Below are positions 11,125-23,582 of a DNA stretch of 64,000 nucleotides, in pieces. A model generated the notes under the pieces. The model ran no database searches and had not been told where the DNA came from. It saw only the letters and a program-made list of their open reading frames with translations. The position numbers were made by a program, and so were the translations under genes. Every line of letters begins with the position of its first letter. Position 1 is the stretch's first letter. This DNA is from Bombardia bombarda (Eukaryota > Ascomycota > Sordariomycetes > Sordariales > Lasiosphaeriaceae): contig JAULSR010000002.1 in assembly GCA_030512295.1 (NCBI GenBank), forward strand, positions 3,038,001 to 3,102,000, read 5' to 3'.

Positions 11125-11158
11125 GGGTATAGGACATACGTGCGTACGTCCTATACCC
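11125..11158. repeat. Inverted repeat, 11-bp perfect arms
   Basis: Arms GGGTATAGGAC (11125-11135) and GTCCTATACCC (11148-11158) are exact reverse complements. They enclose a 12-base centre (ATACGTGCGTAC) that is itself partly self-complementary. It could form a hairpin in RNA or a cruciform, or bind a dimeric regulator. Confidence 0.8.
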
Positions 11159-14100
11159 GTCTCAAATAATCTGCTGATGGGACGAGAAATAAGGCAAAAT
11201 AAAATAGCAATAAAACATATAATCATTTTGTTCCCTTTTTTCTTTGGGGAAGTATCTTCCCGCTGACATGTGAACAAGACGGTTGCTTGCTAGTGGCGGT
11301 CAAACACCACCGGCGCCGATACACACAAAGAAAACAATTCCAAAACATACATTGCGTGTGGGCAGGCGTGCCGTGACGACACCCACCCAACTCCAGCAAG
11401 CTACTTTCCCGAGCAGAACCTCGAAAATAATACCGCTCCAAAGCGAACAGCAGCCGGTTGTAGTAATCATCACCGTTGGGCCAAGCTTATTTCTTCCTAA
11501 AACGAGTTTATATCTCGCGTGTCTGGATTCAGTTCCGCCCAAGGAAACCTTCCTCTCCCTCAAACTACTCACCTTAGCTAGGTACCTAGTTCATGCAATG
11601 GCCTTCTAATTGGTTGAAACCCCTTCCGTCGACAGGAAAAACATGTGAAAAAATCCAACGGTTGAATTAAGGTTTGTGTACGGACTAATACGGGGAGAGG
11701 GTGAGGGGGAAAAATGGACGACATCACGTCCCCTCCCCTGTTGACATCACCGGTCTGGACCGTCAACCTTTCCTAGTTTGGGAGAAAGTATATGTACATA
11801 GACGAGTCTATGTGACTTTGTTTATGTCCCCCATCTAGCCGGCCCACGTGCCCAGCCGCTCCCCCACAGTCATAAAGCCGAGAAGGTGTACTGTACCTAG
11901 GTAGGCACGTAGTCTAAGGTCAACGTTGACGCCTCTAACACATAGACAACAATACTAGACAACCCCCCGCATCACATGTAATCACAACAACAAACGGTGC
12001 AAAGTCGAAACCGCACGACGACGAGCTCTTGTCGTGAGCATGTGCTGTGACATAGCTACCTAATTACAGCATCGAGCAAAATAGGTGGGTGTAAATAAGA
12101 CTTTCTGCTTGTGACTGTACCTAGACAGATCCCCATGGCCCCTTCCCACCAAGCACTCGTGGCTCGCAGCAGCAGCAGCAACAACAACACCAATCAAGAT
12201 GCCCCCACCCACCCTCTCCTTCTCCCCATCGCGAAATTTCCCGCGCAGCCACGTGGGAACCCACACCACCCTGCTTTGAAAACTAGCCGCACCTGACAAC
12301 CACCGCCCACAGCCGGGCTGTATCCGGCGTTTACTCTTTTGTTTGCCCCGGATGGCCGCCCGATAGGGCCCTAGCCGAACGGGTCCGGGATGATGCTGCG
12401 GCACTTGACATCGGCAGCCCCATTCGGTCGCTTCTTCTCACCTGAGTCATGAAGAAGCATCAGAAGGATGGAAAACATGGCTTGTTTGCTTGACCGACAT
12501 AAAGGAAACATAGTGTGACTAATAAACAACACAATGTCAGCACATACCAGGCCAAAACAAACGCCCTGTGGGACGCGGAACAAAGCCGACATGGCCGCAA
12601 ACAGAACGAAACTAAACTGACTGAGCATGGCACATGTTAGCACTTATTAGCATGGGGGCTTCAGCCACGCGTTGTTGTAAACACTCTAAAAATATAGTAA
12701 AAAATCCACGCGCCTTGTTACCCTCGCCTAGGGCCTTGAATGTGGATTGTGTTACGCGTATGATCCGAAACCACAACGCATCTGGTTAGAAAGTGTGGAG
12801 GGGATCAAAAGACTCAACATGACACAATAGTATTTGCTGCATGGCGTCTTGATTCCCATCTGTCAACAACGTGGCTTCGACGAGTAAAGTACAGTACCCA
12901 AGAACGAGTACACAGGGCGATGTACAATGTAATCACGAAACGGAGTATAGGCGCTCCAGTCAGGTGAAAGCCCATGACCTTATAAGCGAGCGAATCGCGT
13001 TAAAACAGAAAGAAAATACGGCCGGCGGTGAACTGCATGCGGAAGTCGTCATGCACAAAATTAATGATTGCCCGAGTCGCTTCATCTGTGCCATAATGCG
13101 GAACGGGGTGTTAGCTGTTGAACATTGGGGAATCTGACATTGCGGCCCCGTGAACGTCGAGGCGTGCAAGACCCCGGCTCCCGGCGAGACAAGAAGAAGC
13201 GGGGACGGCGAGACAAGCGGAGCCCGTAGAAGCCTTCTAGAAGATTTCCGAAAACAAACGATATCTGACTAGGCAAGCTCCGGGGGAGACGAGAAAACTG
13301 AGCCGAGTGCTTCTTGAAGTGTGGGCCCCGGGTGCCCCGGGGGACATCCCAGGACAAGCCGACGCTGACCGACGAAGGCCCGAATCCGATACCAACACAA
13401 GCAATTGAGTTTTCTTCTCAATTCTTCACGAGCTCCGTCCCGTATTGTGAATTGGATTGCATCATCGTCAAAAGGCGAGCTAGGTAGCCGGCGGCGGGCT
13501 CATAGTGCCCCTGACTCCTTATAACAACCCACTTTGGTCAGCATCACAGCAAACCAAGCACCACCTACGGCAGCTCGGAAGAGGGGGCAAAAATGTGTGA
13601 GTCGATATTTGACTGCTTTCTTGACATGTTCGTAACGTTGCGCTCGTGGGTAGTGAGTTCATTGCATCTCTGATGTCCGTAAAACCAACACATGTCTATC
13701 GGGTGAAGTGTTCAAGACAGTAGTAGGAGTTCAACTCCGGCCAATCATTCGTCTGCGACGTTCAAAGACGGCAAAGTCCATCCTGGCCGTGCTATATTCC
13801 TGTTTCGAAGCGAATGTGTAAACGGGCCAATTGGGTGTTGGCCATGGCCTGGCTGGCCTTCATCCTTAGCAAGACAATCAGACATACGAGGTTGCGTTCC
13901 CTGTTTCCTATCAGACAATAATTGGACTCTGGTATCAGCTACAACGGTCAAAGTCTCGATACTGGTGGAGCCTTCTATTATAAACCCGACACTTATAATG
14001 GGCAATAAGTTGGTCTTGGGGGATTGTCTTCCATGTCGTCTTGTCTTGTCCAACTGGGATGCTGCTTCGCGATATGCAGGGCAGGGAAGCAGGCACAGGT

Positions 14101-14487
14101 GGCGTGAGAGGTGAGGAGACGACGGTGGCCGAATATCTTGAAATGGGCGACATTGGTGTTAGGCGCATAGATAGTAGCTGCACATGCACATATGTGGCTT
14201 GCTTGCCTGCTTGCTGCCTGCATCGCAAAAGCAACTGGGTAGGTAAGGTGAGTACGAAGTTGTAGTAGATGGCGGAGTAGAGTCCGCCTGGCTGGCAGCA
14301 ATTGGCTAGAAGGCGGCCAAGAAAGGCCCCATGCGGTTTCGAGCAGCAGACGGCAGTGCAAGCAACGCAAGCGGCGATGGCGACGAAGGTGCGAGAACGG
14401 ACTGGGGGCATCTCGGAAAACCTGCCATCATTACAAATGACAACAAGCCTGTCTGTCTCCCACCCCCACGCCTCAGTCAGTCCGTCC

Positions 14488-14541
14488 GTCAGTGTCAGTG
14501 TCAGTGTCAGTGTCAGTGTCAGTGTCAGTGTCAGTGTCAGT
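14488..14541. repeat. GTCAGT hexanucleotide array
   Basis: About nine tandem copies of GTCAGT. Open frames across it read Ser-Val or Cys-Gln repeats, but no flanking coding signal supports translation. Confidence 0.9.
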
Positions 14542-17500
14542 ATCGGTCAGTTTCTCGGACGGAGAGAAAAAGGTGGACTTTTGGCCTCATCCAAGACCAA
14601 TCGAAACACACAGAGGCCGTAGACAGGCCACCAAGGAACAGGACGGCGGCAGCAAATCCGGCGGCAGCAAATCCAGCGCCAGCACGGGCACCACGGGAGA
14701 GACGATGCAGGATGGGCTCAGTCATAAAAGTCGGTGAGCGGCCGTCTGGCCATGATGATTTGCGGACGACCTGACCACGGCGGGGAAGTGAAGGAAAGGG
14801 TTGGAGGGGCAAGCTGCGGGACAGCGGGACATGCTGCCCAAGACGTAGTGCTATTGCCGTCGATAAGCCTTATCGCGCCCGCCGGGCCAGGTGCACGCGC
14901 CCTGCAGGCAGGCCCCCCAATCCCTCCATCTTTGGTGCGTGCGGGGCCCTGGCCTTGTCGCGCACCGCCTAGAACTGAGCTTGCAGTGCAAGGGCAGCTG
15001 CGATCCAACCGAGCGACTGCGAAGGGCGACGGGCGGGAACGGGCTACTGCGCGGACAGACCGCAAGCGTCTGATGTGTTGTCTATCCCCCATCGTGAATG
15101 GTGGGTGGGATGGATGCCCGGCTTTTGCTAAGACAAGAAACAGGGCATTATTATTTCTCGCGTGAATATCGAATTTATGTTTATTATTATTTTTTGACGA
15201 AAAAAAAAAAAAATAGAAAATAAGAATACGCAAAGCATAGGCGATGACGTTTTCGTAGACTGCTGCAAGCCACACATGCACCTCACCAAAGCTCCTTCCG
15301 GCAGCAATGAACCCCCGCCATCGCCGCCATCCGGCTGGTAGTGACTTCCATCATTGCTTGCTTTTCAGGTTTGCTTTTCTCTGAACACCTGCTCGAAAAA
15401 CCTCGCAGTCTCCAACGTGCCCAACCCGTGCCAGCCAAGGCCAGCCTCATTAAAGTATTAGGATCAACGGACGGATCATTGCTCATCTTGCCCCAAGTCC
15501 AGTTAATAATCCAGGCTGGGGCAGTCCGTTTGTTAGACAGCAGCCCAAAATCAGGAGTAGGTTGGTTACCTTGGTCGACGACAACTCAACAATCTCTTCC
15601 CCGCGATTAGCTATCGCTACCGCTGCGTGTCAGCGCCAGGCAAGCCCAGCTCCAGGCCCAGCCCACGTCCCGGCGGCTATCGATCGGGCTGTTCGGGCAT
15701 GCTGTCACGGTGTGATGTGACTGTGGCTCCCTCCATCATCATCCATCACGAGGAGATTTTGCTTGCCAAACAACACACTTGATTTTGTTCATCATGCCTG
15801 ACGGATTGGCTCTGACGTGTCGACCGACATCAGCAAAACCCTCATTCCACCCCTCCCTTTCTTTAGCACAGTTAGATTGAATTGGCACCCAAACAAGACT
15901 CAGACACACAAGACAATCTTTCGGGATCGACGAGAATGCAATCACGGGAGGCAGGTAATCCGCAAGAGGCTCACTCGCTTCGCTCTAGTCACCGACTCTT
16001 GTGAGCGAATCCTGCCACCAAATAACCCATGCGTTGAATACGCTCTCGGAGCTAGGCAACTGCCTATGGTAGGTAGTTTCCGTTCGTCCATAGACGGATA
16101 ACTAGCATATATAGACCTAAGCTAGTCTGGTCACAGTGCTGCCGTTATCCATCATCCTGTTGACCAGTAGTTATCACCGTTTGCTTGGGCCTCTTCTCTA
16201 ATAACCTTTCGGTCCCGGGTACTCACCCAGCCTTCCGCAAAACCCGGGCTCCCAAGAGGAGGATTGACGGAGCTCAGACTCTTTTCCTGTTTGTTCTACC
16301 ATATCACTCATCCTCATCACCATCGTGTGATCCAAAATGACTTGGGGGAGGACAGGACCAGCTAAGGTCCCCAGCCAGCCTGCTTCTTCAGCCAACTGCA
16401 ACCCCAACAAAAAAGAGCAAACACACACCATCATCCACACAAGAGATATTCAAGATATAGTGGTGATGTCCAATTGGCCCATGCACAATTCTCCTTTTTC
16501 CTCATTCACCCATCATCCCGTTCCCTCGGAAAGCCTCATCGTCGATTGCGCGCGTCTCCCACCGTTTCACCAGTATCAAGTTTTACTTATTCTCAACAGA
16601 CGTTAAAACAAATAAAACAACAAGCATAAAACTAAAACCTCGGTTCCACGACGATCAAAGCTAGCCAGGCAGGCGGTGTAGTTTCTTTTTTCTATGCACG
16701 CTACCGCACCCAACTGTGTGGGTTTTCCCTGAACGTATTTTGTCTCGTTTGACCACCGCGGTGGATTGGATGATATGTATGCCAACTCGGCCAGCCAGCA
16801 GCTGGACCCTTCAAAACTACGGTACACATGTTCTCCTTTCGGAGGCAGAAGGGGGGTAGAAAGTTGGGGGCGGGGCGGTTCAACACCAGCAGCCGATCGG
16901 CTAGGTGGACCGAATTCCAGTCTCCGGAACCGCACCGAACTCTCCTCTCACACACAAGTTGAGATGTTGAAGTTATATGTCGTGACTTATTACCCCTCTA
17001 TTACCCCCCTCCCTTCAACCTCCTGCCCTCTAGAACTAGACTATGGGTCTGTATAGGACCGGCATGTTGTGTCCTAAACGTAACAAAATCCCCAAAAAGA
17101 CATGGATTTTGACATCGGGGCACGCTAAAACCCAAGTTCCCTTTCCCCTCTCTTTTCCTCCATTTTCGAGACAACGTTATGTTGCATGTATCTACCCATG
17201 CTGTCTGCCTAACTTACTACCGGCCTGCTTCTCTAGACCCGGTTTAGAGAATGATGCAAGACGAAGCCAAGACAAAACAAAAACACATTTTCGTTTACGT
17301 GATCGACTGACTGACTGCCTGACTCCTCGGCCTACAAACAAACAAGCCAGCCCCGTTTGTCCCCCCAACAAAACACAGTGGAAGCCTAGATGCAAACCTG
17401 CATAACTGATCATCCGGGGCAAACGGGATGAACATGGAACTACGAAGCTAGAGAAATGCCCCCCCCCCTCCCTGCCCTCGGTTCGGAAGGCGTCGAGAGT

Positions 17501-19562
17501 CTAGACGAGTGCAGATCATCAGATCAGTCAGATATTTTGTCTATCAGACCCTTGGGAGGGGGGAACCCAAGAGAGGGGGATCCTGGGAAAAAAGGCTTGA
17601 CCTTAGGTAAGGTATGTTCTGCATGGACCGTACGATATGTAAGATGTCTATCAGTGCAGTCAATTGGCTCTCTTCTTCTATGGCCATGAAGGAGGAGGCA
17701 TTGCGACATCCCAGGCTGAGTCAAGATGATTGCGCAGTGGCACTTATACACAACAACCAATCCTCTGTTTCCACTTTTGAACCAACCTATAAATCCCAAC
17801 TACAGCAAAATACCAAGGCAACGAGGTAACTGATTTATATCACCTATTTGAGTATCTGAATAGAGACATCACATCTCAGACGCCACCAAACTCCTTATCA
17901 TATCTCTTGTCTGTTTCTCCAACAAATGTCGTCGCAGTATTGTGGTGGTGGCTGCGGTTGTGTGTCTCCACGGAATCACCCCGCACTTAGTTCAGCCCCG
18001 AGCCCCGAAGAAGGGGGTAGGGGGAGGGAGGGGCCATTGTTTCCCCCCTTTTCGGTACCTAACTCCTCCTTTCGCCTCCACACCATACATTCGATAAGAG
18101 GGTTAGCATCAAGGTATCTACCTGTATATCTCCCTCCTCTTGTGATGCGCAAAAGTTTCATGGTGATTACTTATGACCCGCATCTCTGTATGATATCTCT
18201 ATTGAGACTACCCTACCAAAAACTTCCCATGGAGAGAACGAGTTGGCTGCGATGCACTGCGCTGGCTGCTTACATATGTACATTACATACAATATATCAG
18301 ACGCCCACGGTGAGGCACAGCTTACTCCAGCACACACACACCTATTACACAAGTATCCAAGGATGAGGTAATACCTTACCGGTGTTCTGATAAGTAGTAG
18401 CTTTTACATCACGAGACAATGGTCAAAGGTGAGGTAGGTGGCTACTAGCCATCTTGCATATCGTAGAAATGTACGTAAGCCGGGCCGTCCCTTATCCAAA
18501 TGGGTACTTGTGTCAACGAACGAAGATGTAGTTCCCTAGGGTCAGGGTCAAACCTTCGGTTTGTAGCGGTTTTCCAACCATCTATCAACGCCTAAAAGAT
18601 CTGCCTGCATATGACATGCAATCATCACTTGAGCATTCAGTCTTATTTTGTTGAAACTGACCACTGTTTCGTTGAGTTTGAAGACTTTGGTCGCTGCCTC
18701 TGTTCAAAGAACCAAACTAACAATCAAATCAGGGGCGCATTGTAAGTGTAAGTAAGCACGGACTGGAATCACTAAGCCAACGACTGCCGCGATAAATAAA
18801 CCCCTTTATTGAACGCCTACCGATCCACCTTCTGACTGCCGACCTACCTCACCTTACACCGATACTCTTTCCCAAAATAACAGCAAGAAAGTGTAAGCGG
18901 TAACAAAAACTGTCAACATAAGGCATAATAGGAAAGGACTTTTCTTATTTCCTTTGGTTGAAGACACCAGACATTCTGATGTCACCTTTCTCACCTATTA
19001 TCCCTCTTCTTTATATCTTCCCTCCCGCTTCAGCACATAAGCTGGTAAAGCGACGCGGCCACAACTCCATTACTTAGCGGCTCTGGCATTTTTGGAAATA
19101 CTGGGAAGGACTCGAGTGCCGGTTGTTATTGTCATCGGAGTTATGGAGCCCGCCAGATCAAGCGCATCCTCCCACCTAGGTACCTAAGCAAGTACACATG
19201 GGTGCTATTAGGTCCGAGTCAATAAACAATGCAAGGATTATCGCCAGCTCAGACGCATCTTTTCACCCATACCTGTGTGATTACTGCTTTAACTCAATGT
19301 TGCATTGCCTATTATTTTGTTCTTTGTTTACTGACACCTTAACAACATGTTGAAACCACTTCAAGTTGTGTATGCACCGCTTCTCTTCCACACTCGATTC
19401 CACCAGGGCTGTCGCCAGAACTATTGCGCCTTGCTGTACGTACAACGCTGGCTTATGTATTGTTGGGTCAGGATTGTACTACGAATAAGTTGGTGCGTCT
19501 CTCTAGGTACTTCCAATTCCAAATAGCTTAGACCAAATCGACCTTGTCGTTATATCAATCTC

Positions 19563-20911
19563 TCACTTTCCCAGATAAAACTGAGCCACTTGCTGCTCAT
19601 TGTGCTCGCTCAACCACTTCAGGCCTTGCAGCCAATCCTTGTTGACCCAACCCTGATTCATCTTGACGTGGACTAGCGCGCGGAAAGCCACCGCTTCCTT
19701 GGAGTAGAACCCAGACTTCGTAAAAAGGTAGGTGCTGGGCTTTTTGTTTGCACCTTCCGAGTCATTCGCCGCTTGTTCCCGTGCCACTGCCTCGACAACC
19801 TCTGCAAATCGCCGACCGAGTTGCACCCGGCTCATCACCTTTGGGTGTTGTGTCGATATCTCCAGGGATGGCGCAAGTGACGCGCATCAGAGGTGGGAAG
19901 CGGTGGAGGACCGCATCAGGCACCGAAACGACCGAGTCCCAGTCAATAACAGCGAGTATGTTAAACTCACGATCAACAATGAAGTTGTTTGGATTGAGAT
20001 CAAAGTTGACAAGACCAAAATCTTTGGCTGCAGAAGAATGAGGCGGAAAGGAGGCGGCGAGAGAACGAAACGCTTGGATTAGTTCGTGATGCCAGTCAAC
20101 CTGCTCGTTCTCTTTGAGGCTTTTGCTCAGTGCTATGGGGTAGTCGTCGTAGAACTCGGCAGCAGAATCGTACGGGCCCGAGCCTGTCTCAATTCAATGG
20201 TCCCACAGCGAACGAGCCCGAGCCGTCTCGAATGATGGAGCCGATTTTTGGTAGCCGGACAGAGGCAAGCTGGAGCATGATCTTGGCAGCCTGGCGCCAA
20301 AATTTCTCCTCGAACTGCGCAGGTATGCCTTCATGCTCGCCAGGATAGGTTCGAGACACCTCGTCTACTATGTTACCGTGGACGTATTTAATGATGGAAA
20401 AGGGGCATCCAACAGAATTTTGGTCATTCAGTTCATAAGCATAGACTTTTGCGATTGGTATGTCTGTGTTCTCGCTGTGGGAAGGTTTTAAAAATCGCTT
20501 AGCACTGTCAAAGGATGATGCATCGCGAACTTACCGCATAAACTCTATCGTGGCTAGCTCAGACTGCATGTCCAAGAGCATGCTCTCCTGGGGAGATGGA
20601 GGGTGGCCTGGTAATGGAGGCATCCGCAACCTCGCGATCCACTCGACGCCGTCGTCGAACTAATTCTTGCGCACGAGGTTGAAGTTTCCAACCGAAAACT
20701 CAGAAGATATCGTGCATAGTTAGTTCTCTTTAAGTGACGACGCGTAGGATAGCAAGGCTTTTTTATCCATTTGCTTGATGAACTGACTGATGCGATCAGC
20801 GTATTCATCGCTATACTCCACCCCGTTTGTCCAAGCTGCACTTCCGAGTGGGAGGGATCCGCCATTGTTGAGCGATAATTCTGCATATTTTGTGAGGATA
20901 GTGAAGTGCAC
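19563..20911 (-). pseudogene. APH-family phosphotransferase pseudogene
   Basis: Read on the minus strand, this matches fungal aminoglycoside-phosphotransferase/choline-kinase-like proteins. Visible are the FDDGVEWIARLRMP strand motif, a catalytic-loop block GLVNFDLNPNNFIVD and the metal-binding block AVIDWDS. The frame is broken four times: TAA at 20722-20720, TAG at 20662-20660 (directly before FDDGV), a frameshift near 20190-20197 (after VGPL), and another near 19837-19842 (an extra G in AAAGG). One normal 60-nt intron survives at 20475-20534 (GTAAGT, branch GCTAAG, CACAG). Both stops are one C-to-T change from CAA and CAG. The final segment (MSRVQLGRR...FYLGK) is open to the stop at 19563. 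An intact version would be about 430 residues. The usual catalytic-loop His is Asn here (VNFDLN), which may be normal for this subfamily. Four independent lesions make sequencing error an unlikely sole cause. Confidence 0.85.
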
Positions 20912-23582
20912 ACAAGTTGACTATGTTTTCTTGGACGGGACCTGAGATCGCGAAGGAAGGGATACCTGGGCTGCTGGTTTAGCGCCCCGCACCGACCCCG
21001 CTATTGGCTGTCAGAGAGCCCTCAGCGAGCGTATGCCTAGGTAGGTACCTAACCACTGTCGCGGCGCTTAAAACTTCCATCCAGTTCATCCAATGGCTGG
21101 AGACCGTTTTGCCATCGAAGCCCCCTGACCTGCCAGGCCATTTGAAACAAACCGCTGCCGCTATCCTGTACTGTTCTGTACACACAGCTACCAAAGAGAT
21201 TGCATGAATTGGAAGTACCAAATATCCAAAAAGACAGTCTTTGACCACCATCCCATCTGCACGAAGGAGACGAAAAAGACCTACCGAGCGGCAGTGGTTT
21301 CTCTCGGTGCCGACAGCAGCGGCAGCAGGAACAGTATAAACACACGATGTAGCTAGAAAGATATCGGATGCATGTGTCTGTCGGCGGCGGTCTGGTGGTG
21401 GTGGTGGTGGTGGTGGTGGTGGTGGTGGTGGTGCCATGCTGTACGGCAGATCGGGTAGGGCTCTGTCTGGTTCATTTCTGGCTTTGGTCTCAATGTCCTC
21501 TTCTTGGCATGTTACTGAGGGGTGTGTGACAACATATGTTGAAGGTATTAAGATATATTAATGGTGTGTGTGGTGGCAGCACACCATACCGCACCACACC
21601 ACACCACACCACACCATATTCCATCAATCCCAATGGAATAACAAAATCTCAGATTTGTGGCTACTACTATTCTACTGCTCACACACAGACCTACTTCTGC
21701 CAGACCAGACCAGACAGCTAGCTAAGCCAGGATAGATAAGCAGCCAGCCATCCAGCCGGCCGGGGAAGAGTTTCCCGGCCGAAGAAAAAGAAAGCTACCT
21801 TGCGTACAAGACACAGGCGTACCAGTCAGCAGCATGCACGCTCACACGCATACACTTACATACGTAGATACCTGCCTACCTACCTTACCTATCCAAGGTA
21901 CTGACTTGTCCTACATTATCATCATGACCACCATCATCAGCATATACGTGAACGACTAGGCGGTGTGAGATTCTGAACAACCAGCACGAACCAGAAAATA
22001 GAAGTTGGTGTTGTGCAAAAAGGGGTATTCTGGGTGGGCACTTGGGTACCTCCATACCTTATGGATCAACCCCAAGGTTCCCCATCCACATCGACAACCA
22101 TAAACTTTGGGGCTCCAAAGTACCTCCACACCGGCTCATATTAATCAGTGCCGGCTGCCCTACCGACATGCCCGCAGCAACAGCTATCTGTTTGCAGATC
22201 AAACGGCCATAGCTCCCTCTCTCCCTTTGCATTGGGCAATAGGTAAATAATACATACCCCAATTTACATTTTCCTTTAGTATACTTCGTGCGTACTCACA
22301 TGATGGTTCTTCCATTTACAATGTACATCGACAACAATTACATAGACAATAACCCACACAGTCTAAACACGTCAGACGCATATGTATTCGTACATGGATA
22401 CCTCGGTAGCAGTTGTAGATAGAATCACAAATCGCAAGCTCAAGTAGACTGTCATTTTTAAAAAATGCCTTTTTCTTCTCTTTAGATTGTTTTCCTTGTT
22501 TTCTATTTTAGTTTTTTTTTTTCTCCCTTTTAGATTCGCGTCCCGTTGCGACCAGCCATTAGTTTATCTTTTTTCTTGTCTCGACAGGAAAAGAAACAAG
22601 CGCCATGGAATAAACTGCACGCTACTGCCTCTTTTCCCCCCAGGCCGGTCAACTTTGGCTGGTGGACACTTTTCCCCTCTGTTTCCCATGCTGCTAGTTT
22701 TGTGCCGGTGGTTTTCCCCCTAAATCCCCACCCGGCGCAGCCTTTTTGCCCATCCGTTCGTCTGCAGCTCATCCCTCGATGAGCCACGTAACCTCATCAT
22801 TTACCACGGTCTGCTGCCAAAGCAAGAGAGAAAAAAACAAGGAAACAAGGTTTTGGCTGAGAATAAAAGCGAAGCGGTTGCCCGCCTGGCTTCAGCCTTA
22901 AAATACACAGCCGTTTTTTCGGCCACCCCCCTTCTGATGATTAGAAAAAGCCTGTGATGGCCTTCCATCTCTCTCTCTCTTTTCCCCACCCAATAGACTT
23001 AGTGAGAACACATGTGAAAGAGGCGTTTATTCGGCCAGGCTAAGACCCAGACAAAATCAAAGTGATGAAAAAGAAAAAAGGCAAATGCAGATCGTGGTAT
23101 CATTGTTGATGACTCGAGAAAAAAACGCCGCTTGATGGTTGCTGAAAAAAGGAAATCAAGAAAACAAACGTGGAACCCAATCCACGTAAGATGTACCGCC
23201 CATCCGTTGATCAGGGCAGTGATGCCGCCATTGTAGACATCGGTCAAGCATGCCAGCCGTTCCAGACCGTAAACCATGAGACCATTCGACCAAATGCTGC
23301 TGGATATTAAGGTCGAATTGATGTATGCAATGTGCAAGCCGACGACCACAGACGACGCTGTGGTCAAGACAAGAATGTAAAATAAAATTAAAAAACGCCA
23401 GCCATGATGCATCATGTCGTTAAAGTAGTCGCTCTCGATGCTCAAATCAAGTATACACGGCAGCTATACTGTCTGCCAGATGCATTGGCCGTTGCCTCCC
23501 CCTGGGTATCTTTTATGATAAAGACGAGTTATATGCAGATGTGAGAGCTAATAGCAGGCATTACTGAATGAAGAATATAGAA
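20912..23582. other. Spacer between the pseudogene and the DUF3295 gene
   Basis: No supportable gene. It holds a TAGGTACCTA palindrome at 21042-21051, a TGG microsatellite at 21393-21432, CACAC-type repeats at about 21590-21616 and a pyrimidine-rich zone at about 22460-22560. A 148-codon hydrophobic minus frame at 22999-23445 lies just downstream of the DUF3295 gene; I do not accept it as a gene. Confidence 0.45.
21393..21432. repeat. TGG trinucleotide microsatellite
   Basis: About 13 uninterrupted TGG units. On the minus strand it reads as poly-proline next to an ATG, but without other coding support. Confidence 0.9.

Larger units (their letters stand above)
9561..19562. other. 10-kb spacer without supportable genes
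   Basis: Short open frames only, none with recognisable domains, long coding bias or joinable splice sites. Items seen: a near-perfect 34-bp palindrome at 11125-11158; TACGTACG-rich sequence near 10965-10980; a GTCAGT hexamer array at 14488-14541; a poly-A tract near 15199-15211; TAGGTACCTA at 11579-11588 and 19177-19186; TACCTAGGTA at 11894-11903. Base composition is mixed, not AT-rich, so it is not an obvious RIP-mutated transposon relic or centromere. It could hold long leaders or non-coding transcripts. Confidence 0.5.

Noticed and set aside
14718..15281. 187-codon minus-strand frame
   Set aside because: Composition is irregular, there is no domain, and the opposite strand is equally open; it is treated as chance.
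22999..23445. 148-codon hydrophobic minus-strand frame
   Set aside because: It reads like a small membrane protein, but no family motif is recognisable, it lies in the probable 3' flank of the DUF3295 gene, and AT-rich sequence easily gives hydrophobic frames.
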